From: Cycas panzhihuaensis | Lineage: Eukaryota; Cycadophyta | Length of the DNA stretch: 64,000 bases | NCBI GenBank assembly: GCA_023213395.1 | Contig: CM041465.1 | Span: 143,537,741-143,601,740 of the forward strand | Direction of reading: 5' to 3' | Shown: in pieces, positions 35,836 to 47,700 of the stretch | Layout: the number at the start of each line of letters is the position of its first letter | Numbering within the stretch: the stretch's first letter is position 1 | Notes under the pieces: generated by a model | The model's database searches: none | What the model was told of the DNA's origin: nothing | Seen by the model: the letters and a program-made list of their open reading frames with translations, nothing else | Made by a program: the position numbers and the translations under genes

Positions 35836-37969
35836 TGTTTCATCTCTTTTGGGTGTCCAAAGGAAGGAAAACCCTTCCTTTCTCCTTTGGTTGCACCTCT
35901 ATATCCCTTGGGTATTCTTTGGGCACAACTAGGTGGATTGTGGGACTCTCTTGAGAAGGAGAAGAAGACTTTATGGCTTAAGTTTTGACTACTATAGCCA
36001 TATACTCTAGGGTAACCCCCTACCTCTCTTAGTTTCCTACTCTGTTTTTATCCTACAAACTAAGAAACACCTCTTAGGTGAAGGTCTCTACTGATTATAG
36101 CATTTGTAGCCCTTGCAATGCTTGTAATCATCCCTCACACATACTATTTGGTAGCAAATCTCCTCACATGCCTTATTTTTTATGAGTTCTACACTTTCCT
36201 TGCATATTTTGTAAAAGTTGCAGCATTACAACTTTTGCAATATTTATGCATTTTACAGCTTTTGTAACTTCTTATACTTCTTGTAAGCTATCGCTATTTT
36301 TGTTTACTTAGAGCATTCAATCCTCTCTTAACCTATTTTTGGAGTACTTGAGCATGCAGGAGGTAGCTTAGTTAAGGGAGCTAGCCATTTCGAGGCTCTT
36401 CTTTTCCTTACCTTCAAAAACCCCTTTTTGTTTCCCTTGGAAATATTTTGGCACATAAGGAAAGTTGTAAAGTGTGTTATTTCCTTTCTTTCAAAATATC
36501 AAGAAAGTTTAAACTTCATTTTAGTGAGAATATACACACATCTACATATACATGCACATGCATGCTATTACTTATTGAAAGGGTTTATTCACATGGAAAC
36601 TCCACCCATCTTAAGAAAGTAAGATCGTGTTATAAATTAGAAGGTATGTTGGCTTCATTTATATTTATTTTTCTTTGAAGATTTCCTTTAAGTTCTTTAC
36701 TCTTTTACAATACACTTCAGGGAAGGTAAGGAAGCCCCAACTATAATTTCATCCACTTCTACTATGACTTAGAGCATAAGGTAGTTCGTGAGAGGAAGGC
36801 GAAGAAGGAAAAGAGAGGCACTTCATCAACCGACTCATTTCTAGGTGCACCCCTTCCAACTCTTCTTCTGTTCCTTATTCTTTGCTTCTCCCCCCTTCTT
36901 TCAAAAAAAGAACTTGGTTGCATTTCATATAGGTTGTAATCATTTGCTTATGTACTTGCATTCATTAAAAGAAAGCATAAAAGGAACATATTAATATTTG
37001 CACTCTCATTCTACATTAGTATGCATAGACCTTGTCTCTCCTTTCCACTTGCATAATCATAGAAAGGGTAGCTTGAACAAACACACTTCTTATTCATCCC
37101 CTTAAAGGAACAAGTGACAAACCCATAGAAAAGTTCTCTTTTCCTTGTTAGACCCTCTTTTCGCATTCCATATGTATGCATGGGTATGAGGGTAGGATTA
37201 AGGAAGTGAAATTTGGTTTTGATAGTTATCCTTCTTCCATACATTACTAGGAAAGGTTTCATAGTTCATTTTTGTGATTTCTCTCCCTTTCACCCCCTCT
37301 TCTTTTAACCTAATCTTTCATTGATAAAGGAAAAGAGAGAGAGAGGAAAGGAAGAGAGAGAGAGAGAGAGAGAGTTCTTTTGAGCTACATCTTTTGGCAT
37401 TGATATTTTACATTTCCACACTATCTTACTCATTAAACAAGACTAAAACGCTACCTAAAACTCTTAGTGTAGTTAATCAACTTGCTTTCTTAGCCTAAAC
37501 CCTAGAGGCATCCCCTTTAGATGACCTTTAATGAAACACACCATTAATCTTATTTCTTGGATTTGGTTTCTGCATACCAAATCCCCTTTGCACCTTTTAA
37601 CCAATCATTTCTCTCACTTGTTATATAGGCTTCTATCCTATTAGGGCTTACCTCTTCTCCTTCCCCTCTTCCTCAGAAGAGGGCCTTAATCCTTTCTCTC
37701 CTTGCTTCCCCCATCAGGATAGGAGAGTCCTTCTTTAGACTACTCAACAATCTCAGGCAACCCTTGGCTAGCCTAGACCCGAGAAGGTGACTACTAAGAA
37801 GGAAAGTCTTGTGCACTATTTACAAGTCTCTGAACCTATGTTTTGACATGCAGACACCCTTTATGGGTGACCTATTCCCTACATTTTCAAATTTTTAATC
37901 CCTTGACATATTGATATTGTTGGATTAAATATCCTTATCTTTAGTGACCTCCTAGAAGCATACTTCTAG
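35836..37969 (+). repeat. Element II 3' LTR (2,134 bp)
   Basis: Starts TGTTTCATC and ends ATACTTCTA (final CA changed to TA). Uninterrupted copy of the split left LTR. It carries a GA microsatellite near 37338-37375 where the left LTR has GT. Confidence 0.88.
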
Positions 37970-38548
37970 CCACTATTTAAATTCTAGTATGTGTCATTTA
38001 GTATATGTTGACCTCTTTATTATAGTAGGTCTACAACATTCCCTTCCCTTTCACGAGGAAAACCATACCCACAAAGCTCAAGATGATGATCAACAAACTC
38101 TTAGGACTACTAAGTCACATCTTCTAATGGCAATCCCTTCTATTTAATGAGGTATCCTATCAATATTTTAGATCAAAGTCTCTTATGTCATATCTCAAGG
38201 ATGATCCATTGTTTTAAGTGTAGAAGTTTAAAGTATGGAGTGAACTATATGAGAAGAATAGACCAATGCTACTTAGAAAAAAAGGATTTGACTAAATTAC
38301 AAATAACATCTCATTCTCATAAAATATTTTTTGTTTATAATATATGATAAGCACTTATGTATAATTCTAAAAGGAATATTAATTTCCTTATGATTAACAC
38401 ATTTGAGGCGAGTGGTGTAACCCCCAATGACTCGCCAAACTCGCATTCTAAAGAATTAATAATCATTAGAATATAATAATAAAGTGGAGATGCTCAAACT
38501 CTAAGTTATGAGCAACATAACCATTAATTATCAATACTCCATAGTAAT
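37970..38548. other. Junction between element II and copia element VI
   Basis: AT-rich. It does not continue the primer-site array that flanks element II on the left. On the minus strand it lies downstream of the element VI pol stop at 38549 and may include its 3' LTR, but I found no partner LTR. A short inverted repeat with GGCGAGT/ACTCGCC arms lies at 38407-38433. Confidence 0.35.
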
Positions 38549-39005
38549 TTATATTTCATTTACTCTAACATCTAAAGCATCCCTAAAAGTCAAAAATATA
38601 TCACATGCCAGTGATTTGGTAAAGATGTTAACTAATTATTCTCCTATTGGCTTATACACTATTTTAATCAGTCCATTTTAAATTAGTTTGTAAGTAAAAT
38701 CATATGCACTCAATATGTTTGATGTGAGTATAGAACATAAAGTTCTTTAAAATCTTCAATGTATTCTAATTATTATAGTATAATATAGTTGGTTCTAATT
38801 GATGTAGTTCCATATCCTTCTGAATATGTCGTGATCAAATGGCTTTAGTAGTAGTTGTAATTACAATCTTGTAGTTTGTTTCAATCGATGACAAAACAAC
38901 ATTTGACTACTTTTTATGCATCTAGCATAATCATAATTTATAAATCATGTTAATTTGAAGTTATCATTATGCATGAATTTAAGTCCATATTGAATAGTTT
39001 CATTC
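38549..39005 (-). pseudogene. Element VI RNase H, C-terminal part
   Basis: Minus-strand frame from the element III insertion site down to the stop at 38549. It holds IQYGLKFMHNDNFKLT, YDYARCI (normally a SDYAGC-type block) and VNIFTKSLACDIF, the typical end of copia RNase H. The reading is interrupted by stops and one or two frame changes. Confidence 0.7.
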
Positions 39006-39278
39006 TATTAGAATATCTTAGTTCATATTTTATATGGTAAAGTTATAATACATATTTATATAATTAATTTTATTATGATATTGGTATTTTATGGTGGCTC
39101 CCACACATAGTTAAGTTGTGTATTATAAATACATATTCAATGTATTATATTGTAATATGAATTATTCTTATAGTCTTAATCCAAATTAAGGTACCTTAAG
39201 GGTACCATTGTGATGTTTGTGCTTATTATTTCTTTCTATTTGTGCTTTGTTATTTTCTATCAATTTTATTTTTGTACA
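39006..39278 (+). repeat. Element III 5' LTR (273 bp)
   Basis: Begins TATTAGAAT (3' LTR has TGTTCGAAT) and ends GTACA just before TGGTATTAGAG. It aligns throughout with the two-part 3' LTR. Confidence 0.85.
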
Positions 39279-39348
39279 TGGTATTAGAGAAAATTTACAT
39301 TTGTAACATGGTATTAGAGCAAATTTACATTTGTAACATGGTATTAGA
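39277..39348 (+). repeat. Triplicated primer-binding site of element III
   Basis: CATGGTATTAGAG starts at 39277, 39307 and 39337, exactly 30 bases apart; the intervening sequence (AAATTTACATTTGTAA) is the same in the first two units and the third is cut after TGGTATTAGA. The first unit directly abuts the 5' LTR end, where the primer site belongs. TGGTATTAGAGC is one transition away from the initiator-Met site TGGTATCAGAGC. Confidence 0.85.
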
Positions 39349-39366
39349 CCTAAGGTGAAATATCAA

Positions 39367-41084
39367 AGTTAAGGTAAAGAAAGGTATATTGTTGATTTGC
39401 TAATAGTGAGATTGTTAGTGATTTAGTAGAGCCAAAGTGAAATATTAGAGCAAGGTTATGCAAGTTTAACAATTTGTTATTCATTATTTGTGTTCATCAT
39501 GATGTTTTGGAATTATTGAGGGTGAAACATTATATATGCACTTACAAGACTGTGTGGTTTATCGATACACCTATTGGTAGAATGAAGTTCATTCTAGTTT
39601 GTTCCTAGTTCAGTCTACTACACTCTGTTCCTATTATTTCCATTTCTATTAGACATTGTTCAAAGTTGTTTATCTATTTTTATGATCCATTTATTTGGCT
39701 ATTCATTGTTCATTCTTTCCACCATGGAGATTTGTCATCACTTGTGGATACCTTGTATAATTAGATTTGTCCACCATTGAAAAGGATTTGTACTCTAGTT
39801 TATGGAGTCCTTGCTAGATTGGAAGCCATGGAGACTACCTTCTTATTGCTTGTTATACCATTGAGTATAGTGGATCATTTATTAGTATCTTATTTTCATC
39901 CATATTTATTTTTCATCTACTTTTGTATGAGAAGTTGTGGTGCCCTAGTTTGTTTATTACTATCATGGAGCTCATCACCTACCTATGAGCATGACTACCT
40001 ATGTGACTGTGTGATCATGTTCTTTCACTATGAAGATTATAAAGATCTTTATGTATAAATTTTATTATTTGATCACCCTATTGAAAGATATTTTTTTGTT
40101 AAAGGGCTTTTTTATTCACTTATAAGTGATTTCAATTTAGATTTTTATCCCTATAACTCAATTGATTATTTTTTCATTAGAGTTTGATCAAAACTTTGCA
40201 CACAAAGAGTTAAAGTTTTTATATTAGGAATATTATTTTTTATGAAGTTATAATTTCATTTAATTGGATTAAAATATTATTTTAAGATCCACTAACCCCA
40301 TAAAGAGGTAGACCTTAGTGATATGGAGAGTCAATACGACTAGTAACCCACTAATAAAGGGTGTTAAATGCCTAAAATATCTAATTTTATTCTTTTTTTA
40401 AAAAGGTACCTTTACATTTTCTTTAATATCTTAAATTCTAGGAGTCCATTTTTTAATCATATAAATCATTAGAATCCTAACATAGAGGCATTTATTTTGG
40501 TATATGATTTGATATATTTTGGTGTCATTTCTATAGAGAAATTTTAGTCTAAAGTTGAGCCTTTATACTAAATCTTTATGTGCTAATTAAACAAAATTTT
40601 CTTTTGCATCTTTTACATTATCCTTTTGCCTATTTCTTGACTTTATGGTAACTAAATTTTGTACTCTATAGGGCTATTGTAAAATATTTTTTTTAAGATT
40701 TATTGTAATTTATATATTGAATCTTATAAAGGGCTAGGAGATAGAAGGAGGTCCTAAAATCAAGGATAAGGTTAATATGATCTTACTGATAGATTTGTAT
40801 CATTATGTGGCCTATCCTATATACATTTGAGGGATAAGAGATACATGTTGATATCCTTAGTATGATGTAATTATAGCACACCTATTGTGCTTTATTTTTA
40901 TTTCAATATAGTATCTTCTTTATATTTTTTAAGTTTTCTAAATTTGGTTATCTTTAATAGGAGAAATTATTTAGAGTGGTCAAGAGGCATAAAATATTAT
41001 TTCATTTCAAATGACTTGTAGGGTATTATTTCTCAAGGATATAAAGTTCTATTACTTATTTATCCTACTACTCAATTAACATCT
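39367..41084 (+). other. Element III leader
   Basis: AT-rich, many stops in all frames. A 93-codon open frame at 39777-40058 is leucine- and tyrosine-rich without recognisable motif and is probably chance. Confidence 0.4.
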
Positions 41085-41340
41085 GATTAAGAAAAAGAAA
41101 AAAAGGAATTTAAAATAAAGCATTGTTATGCATTAAATTAGATATATTCTACTTTGAATGATGATGTATTATCCCATATGTATTATGGTGATATTTCCAA
41201 GGAAACATAAGGTATTTTTAAGTGCAAATTTGATCCAGTTTTAAAGGGGAATTTTAGGAGTTTTTAAGCATATTTTAGGAATGTTCAAGTAGTAAATTTT
41301 TAGGAAACTCTACAAGTGATCAAGATATATGTAATCAAGA
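41085..41340 (+). pseudogene. Element III gag remnant (copia UBN2-like)
   Basis: The + frame reads YSTLNDDVLSHMYYGDISKE, then T-stop-GIFKCKFDPVL, matching the copia gag core pattern of a hydrophobic helix followed by a tA-keiW block, with a stop at the expected Trp. Downstream frames are acidic and degenerate (for example DESTNECKETISKCII near 41418-41465). No zinc knuckle was seen. Confidence 0.5.
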
Positions 41341-42217
41341 TTCTCAAGCAAATATAAAAGTTCATGCTAAGAAGATTTGTTAATAACATATTAAGAAGGC
41401 ATATCAAGAAAACATGGTTGATGAATCTACTAATGAATGTAAAGAGACTATTTCTAAATGCATTATTGAATCTGATGAGACTACTACTAGTGAATATGTT
41501 AAGTGTAATCAACATATTGCTATTATTAGATGTGAAAAATCTATTGATGATTATGATTAAGCAATTCCAGATGTCAAAGTTTTTCTTATTTATTTCTACA
41601 AATTTTTTTGTTACTTTAAAGGAGATTATATATGCAGTTGAAGATGAATGAAATTCACTTATATCTATTGATATTACTAATGATTTAAATCTAAATAAAG
41701 TTCTTATTTTGAATATTAATTTAAATTTGAGTATACTAGTTTTAAAAGATGATTATAATTATTTAAATAATAAGAAAGATTTACAAGTTGATGAAGATAA
41801 ATATATTGTGATTTATCCTGATCTAGGAGATATTCTTGATTTAAATTTTGATAAGAGAATGACAAGATCTTAAGTGATTCAGAGTGATGAACTTGAATCA
41901 AACTACAAAGAAGTTAAAGTAAAAGTTCATGGAATAGCTAATATAAGAGAGATACCATAAGATTTATATCAAAATCAAAATAAACATATAGAGATTTAGT
42001 ATGATAATCAAAATACTATATAAATGATAAAGAACTCTGTTTTACAAAGAAGATTAAAGCATATCAAGATCAAGAGCCATTACTACATTTAAAAGTTGAT
42101 ATAATAAAAGCAAGTTAAAGATCAAATTAAAGATTGAGTTCTTAATATTATTTTTAAAACATTTCTAAATATCAAGAATTATAAATTTAAAGCAACATTT
42201 AATCTTAAATATGCATT
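41341..42217 (+). other. Element III 3' internal region
   Basis: Degenerate, very AT-rich coding-like DNA with frequent Asp, Glu, Lys and Ser codons; no pol motif. It ends at the purine tract before the 3' LTR. Confidence 0.4.
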
Positions 42218-42226
42218 ATAGAGGGG
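42218..42226 (+). promoter_or_regulatory. Element III polypurine tract
   Basis: ATAGAGGGG immediately before the 3' LTR start TGTTCGAAT, the expected plus-strand primer for reverse transcription. Confidence 0.7.
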
Positions 42227-42411
42227 TGTTCGAATAGCTTGGTTCACATTTCACAAGGTAAAGTTATAATGCATATTTATAAAATTAATTTTATTATGAT
42301 GTTGATATTTTGTGGTGGGTCCAAACATAGTCAAGTTGTATATTATAAATACATGCTTAATATATCATATTATAATATAAATTATTCTTATGGCCTTAAT
42401 CCAAATCAAGG
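42227..42411 (+). repeat. Element III 3' LTR, first part
   Basis: Aligns with the 5' LTR from its start; interrupted after CAAGG (42407-42411), which is repeated at 50071-50075. The LTR resumes at 50076. Confidence 0.85.
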
Positions 42412-42716
42412 TGTTGGGTGAAGGATCTAATGCCATAATCTACTATACTAAAGCAATGGCACACAAGAAGAGAAAAATAAAGAGAACAAAATTACGAAAA
42501 AAAATGAGAGGCGAAAATTATTACTCTCCCTTTCAAATTTAGTCTTATATATCAGAGGATATACATTAGGGTTTTAAGAGGAGTTTTTCATCTAATGGCA
42601 TGATCTTGATATTACACTTAAATGTAAATGAAATTACATTTAACTATGTGATTTAGCTAACCTAAAATCATATTTATCTAATTAATCTAATGACCTTGAT
42701 GCATCAACATCCATTA
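42412..42716 (-). repeat. Element IV 3' LTR (305 bp)
   Basis: Starts TGTTGGGTGAAGGATC and ends CATCCATTA on +, aligned with 49804-50070. About 38 bases longer than its partner because of indels near 42610-42670. Confidence 0.88.
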
Positions 42717-42727
42717 ATCCTCCCCTT
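42717..42727 (-). promoter_or_regulatory. Element IV polypurine tract
   Basis: The minus strand reads AAGGGGAGGAT directly before the 3' LTR, confirming the minus orientation. Confidence 0.75.
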
Positions 42728-43180
42728 AATGGTAAAAGGTCATTATGATAAAATCTATTTTATGAAGTCTTCATTTGAGCCTCATGATTACATTGAAATT
42801 GTAAATGACACTTTTATAGAAAAACCCTCATGGGGAATAAAAACCCATAAAGTTTCTAAGATCTATAGCCCCTTTTATAAATCAAAATGGCTAAGGTGGC
42901 TCTTTATGTAACTTGATAGCCAAGCAGCTTAAATGTACAACTTGATCTACTGAGTCTCCACATACTATTTGGTCATCCCCTATGCCATTTTGGGTTTTTA
43001 TAAGTTCTTATTTTCTAAGACTAGTACAACCCTTATCCTTTTATACCCACAAAAGATTTTCATAAATAGGATAGAGTAGAGACTTATTCTCATCCTTTCG
43101 TGCCTACATGGGGTTTTTACAAATAGAATAGAGTATGTTGATCCTATCATCATCTCCTTCAATCAATTAGAGATGGAGGC

Positions 43181-46100
43181 CTAGAGGCCAAACTGCTTTC
43201 TAAATTGTTTAAACTTTAACCTTTCTAGTGGTTTGGTGAAGATATCAACCACATGTTTGTTGTAGGATAGTATTCAAGTTGAATCATGCTATCTTGAAGT
43301 AGTTCTAAAATATTATAGACTTTAATATTGATATATTTAGTCCTATTGTGAAATACAAGATTCTTAGCCATGTAGATTATTGATTGATTATCTACATGAA
43401 GTTTAATAGGACTTGTTTAGTTGATATTCAATATTTCTAATAATTTCTTAAGCCATATGACCTCCTTATTGGTCTCAAAAGTAGTAATATGTTTATCTTT
43501 AGCAGTTGAGTGAATAACTATCTTCTATCATTTGGATCTCTATGATATTAGTGTCATTCCAAGAAATATTATATACCTAAATGTTGATCTCCTTGTGTCT
43601 TTATCTCTGGTAAAGTTTAAGTATGTATATGCATATAGTTTGAATTTTGAATTGGGTTCATAAAACATACCATATTTGTTGGTCATCTTAAGGTACCTCA
43701 ACACTGACATTACTGCCCACCAGTGATTTTACTTAGGATTTGTTATGTAATGAGTAAGAATAGTAATAGAGTGTATAATATTAGGTCTTATATTAGTAGC
43801 ATAGATGAGACTACCTATACGTTGCCTATAAAGTATTGTGTCTACCTCTCGATCATCGCCATCAACTATCAGCTTGATATTGGATTCTATTAAAGTGGTT
43901 ATAATTTAAGCATATTCTAACTAAAATTTGTTAGAAGATTGTTGATATAATTTTCTTGAGAAATAAAGATTTTACCATCTTTCTGAGTGACTTCAATCCC
44001 CAAGTAGTATTTCATCAACCTAAGGTTAGACAGTTTAAACATTTTAGCTAAGTCCTTCTTTAGCTAGTTGATTTCCTATTTACTATTCCCTATTGCAAGC
44101 ATATCATCCACAAAGATTAAGAGATAAATGATTATATCTCTTTAGTGTTTTATGAATAATATTATATCAATATCCTAGTAGTCATAAATCTCATATCCAA
44201 GTTATCTCATTCTTTCTGACAACTTAGTGAACAAAGCATGAGGGGCTTGTTTAAGGATATACAAGACTTTTTTGAGTCTACGCACCTTATGCTCTTGACC
44301 AACAATATCAAATCCTTTAAGATAAGCCATGTAAATTTTTTCTTCAAGATCACTATTGAGAAATATAGTTTTCACATTGAGCTGGTGAATCTTCCAGCCA
44401 TATTGTGCTGCCAAGGCCATAAGAGTTTTGATTGTGGGCCACTTGGTCGTAGGTGCAACGACTTTAGTGTATTTGATGCCTTCCCTTTTTGTAAATCCCT
44501 TTTCTACTAACCTCACCTTATATTTTATAAGGGTGCTATCAAATTTATATTTAATTTTATATACCTATTTGTTTCAAATTATCTTTCTTCTAAGTGGTAG
44601 GTTGACAAGCTCCCATGTACTATTTTTGATGAGAGATTGATACTCTTCATTCATGGAATTCCTCCAAACTATGTGTTTTATAGCTTCTTGGTATGAGAGG
44701 AGCTCTTCATTAATAACAAAATGCAATTCTACTAGTTCTGGCTTAATCGAAAGTGATTCCTATATATTGGCTCTATAGGCACTTTAAGTGCTAATTTTGC
44801 CTACCTCATGGGGTTGTATATCCTTATTCAGTTAGTAGGCTTAACAAGAACCTTAAGTTAGGAATGGGGTCTTCATTTTACTAACTACATGGTCTTCATT
44901 TAGATCCTAAAAATGATCATTTTTTATATTTATCGAGGAGGATGTCAACACATCTAGGGAGCATGGTTGATCTGCCACTACTTTGCCTTTATCAACTCTC
45001 TTATTTTTGAATGGTGGTACATGATGTATACTCATTGGTTCAAAATCATAGCTACTATCCTTTGTAGCTCTATTATTAGATTCTAATGGTTTGAATAACT
45101 CTTGAGTGTCTCCTTCCTAAAATTTTAGAATTTGTATATCATATTGAGTAGTATCACAGTAATAATAGTTTGGTATTTTGGAGTCTAATTGTAATAATTG
45201 ATCCTCTATTTCAGTAAACATCATATCTCTAGGATAATAATATTCTGATGTGAAGGTATAAAGACCTTGTACCTTTTCTTGTCTATAAGGTATCCAAAAA
45301 ATATGCCTTTAAGTGCCCTGGGCTTGAGTTTATTTCTATTTCTATCCAATATATAGGCATAACATGTTGAGTCAAATATTTTAAGTAGTAGGAAGTGATG
45401 GCCTATCTAATCCACTTTTCATTAGGAGAAGTTCCTCCTTTAGATGGATTGATAGCATTAATGTAGTAAACAACTATCCAAATTTCTTATACCCATAGGT
45501 AAGTAGGTATATTTTTATAAACCAACATAGCTTACATCATATTTAGAATACACCTATTCATGCACTCAATAACTCCATTCTGTTGTGGGGTACCTACTAT
45601 TGTAGTGTGATGCTTGATGTCATTGTCTCATAGATAGGTTTCAAACTTAGTAGAAGTATATTCTTCACCATTATCTGTTTAAAGACACTTGATATAATAA
45701 CTTGACTTATTTTCAGTGCAAGCTTTAAAGGATTTAAAGACACTAAATGCCTCATCTTTCTTGGTTAGAAAAGCCACCTACACTTTCTTGGTAAAATCAT
45801 CAATGAAGGATGTGTAATATAATTTCTACTTCAATGATGGAAAGGGCATTGGTCTATATAGATCATAGTGTACCAATTGAAGAGGATGACTTGATTTCCA
45901 CTGACTGTCAATAAAGGGCTATCTATGAGATTTGGCTATGACACAGGCTTTATATTTAAAGGGCTTAGAGGAGAACTTGGATAGACCTGAAAGGGTGTGA
46001 TAAAGATCTCTAAGTCAATTAATATGAATGTGGCCCATGCGAGAATGCCAAAGAGCTTCTAGGAATATCTTAGGGTGCGTTAAAGTGGCATTAAAAATAA

Positions 46101-47700
46101 AGTCTTTATTAGCACAGTTGGCTTTAGAAGATGGGGAGTTATTTAATCTAAATATTTTGCCAGTAAGAACTCTAGTTATGACCACTTAATTTGTTAGAGG
46201 GGGAATGACCTAGAGATTCTGGTTATTTACATTAATACTAAGATCAAATCCATAGGAGATAAGAGTGGATAAGGAGAGTAGGTTTTGTTTTATATTAAGA
46301 ATGTATAGGACATCAAGTAATGTGAAATATATCAAGCATGAGAGTTTTAGGTGTATGTTTATAATACCTTCGACTGGTTACTAGGATTTGTCATCCATGT
46401 AAATGACACCATATATATTAGAATCAAAAGTTTAATATAGATCCTAATTGTAGGCCATATGCTATGTTGCTCCTGTATCCATGATCCATCAGGAGGTATT
46501 TGAAGTTATTCTATTTGCAACTCCAAGAGGGATTTGTATTGGTGATTCAAGATCATAAGTAGCATATCGATACTGAGCTTCAAAATACCTCTTATTTTAA
46601 TTAATGGCTTCTCCCTCAAGTTTTCAAATGTGTGATTGAGTAAAACCTGAACCATCAAACTATTCTTCATATGATTTATTAACATTATGAGCCTTATATT
46701 TCTATTGAAACTTAGGTAACTTATTTCTAGGTATATGATAATCCTTTATAAGGTGTCCTCTCTTATTATACCTTTTTCTTATGATAATCTGATTCCTAGT
46801 TCCTAAAATACTAGTTTGGCCTGATTGTCTTACATTAAAAGGTTGCTCTTGGTCTTGAGACTATCTAGGCTATTATTGTTGAGGGTTATATTGACCTAGT
46901 GGCTGATTTCCTTTACCTCATCCTCTACCTCTTGCTTAGTTATTTCCTCTTCCATGAGAGGGACCTTGATTCTTTAAGGAGTATACTTCTTCCATGTCAA
47001 AAATTGCATTTAAAAGAGGATTTAAAGTTACAAAATTAGTATTAAATGTCTTATCAAATTTTATAAAATTCTCTGCAAGAGCTTTGAAGTTAAGTGTCTT
47101 CAATGTTCCACTTAATTGAAGAATGTTAAGAAAGTTTTTATAATCAGGTATATATAGACAAGACTATATGAGGAATACCCATGTAATATATTAGGTATTA
47201 AAATCCTCATTTATTGCTTATTTAATTAGTTAAAGGAGGTTGATTGTTTCATGTGCATGTCCCTTCTACATATTCATCTTATTCATCTTTAATACTAGAT
47301 GAATAAATTTAAGGTCAGACTTTGTCTTAAAATTCTTTTTAAGAATCTCAAGAACGTTTTAGGCTATATCGTGTTATTCTTCATCGATTAGATTATGTAG
47401 AGAGTGATTAGTCACTAATAAAATACCTATATAAATCTTCTTATCATTGATTTTCTATTATAATTTAGTTGTAGGATCTACTAGAGTTATAAGTGGTGTT
47501 CCTCCTAAGGTGGGTGCTATTGCTGTTATAGGGATGATAAGTGTAAGTTATAGATGGACTCTCTAAAGGCCTTTATACTTAACAATATTCTTGACTCTAG
47601 TATACCATATATTACAATTTTATTTCCCTTTCAAGATGTAGTTTACATTCTACTTAAACTGAGAAGATATGGTTAAGATAATGTTGTGAAAGAGATGGTG
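43181..47700 (-). pseudogene. Element IV gag-pol (Ty1/copia)
   Basis: Minus-strand copia order. Gag starts about 47660 (NIWYTRVKNIVKYKG, the NY.iW block); the zinc-knuckle position near 46790-46750 reads YNKRGHLIKDYH, with its cysteines changed to Tyr or lost; integrase end near 45590 with GTPQQNGVIECMNR; RT 44516-44100 with KWPTIKTLMALAAQYGWKIH, QLNVKTIFLN (QMDVKTAFLN-type, catalytic Asp replaced by Asn) and an intact IFVDDM near 44110; RNase H ending VDIFTKPLERLKFKQF and stop at 43181. Stops and frameshifts occur throughout; the 104-codon RT segment 44516-44202 is the longest intact piece. Confidence 0.85.

Larger units (their letters stand above)
4369..37969 (+). mobile_element. Element II: old Tat-like Ty3/gypsy LTR retrotransposon with antisense PMD gene
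   Basis: Bounded by two LTRs (left 4369-4957 plus 21353-22909; right 35836-37969), both starting TGTTTCATC. The left LTR is split by element I. After removing element I the left LTR is about 2,146 bases against 2,134 on the right. Internal order on +: primer site 22911, gag-pol 23162-29826, antisense PMD gene 33068-30540, second RNase H about 33780-34230, then non-coding DNA to the 3' LTR. The bases flanking the ends (ACATA on the left, GCCAC on the right) do not match, so no target duplication survives. It carries more stops than element I, in line with the nesting order. Confidence 0.85.

Noticed and set aside
41300-41901. Open frames on both strands within element III
   Set aside because: Low-complexity Asn/Leu/Ile-rich translations typical of AT-rich DNA; only the gag-like patch just upstream has a recognisable pattern.
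44238-44640. + strand ORFs opposite the element IV RT
   Set aside because: The minus strand carries clear RT motifs; the + frames have none.
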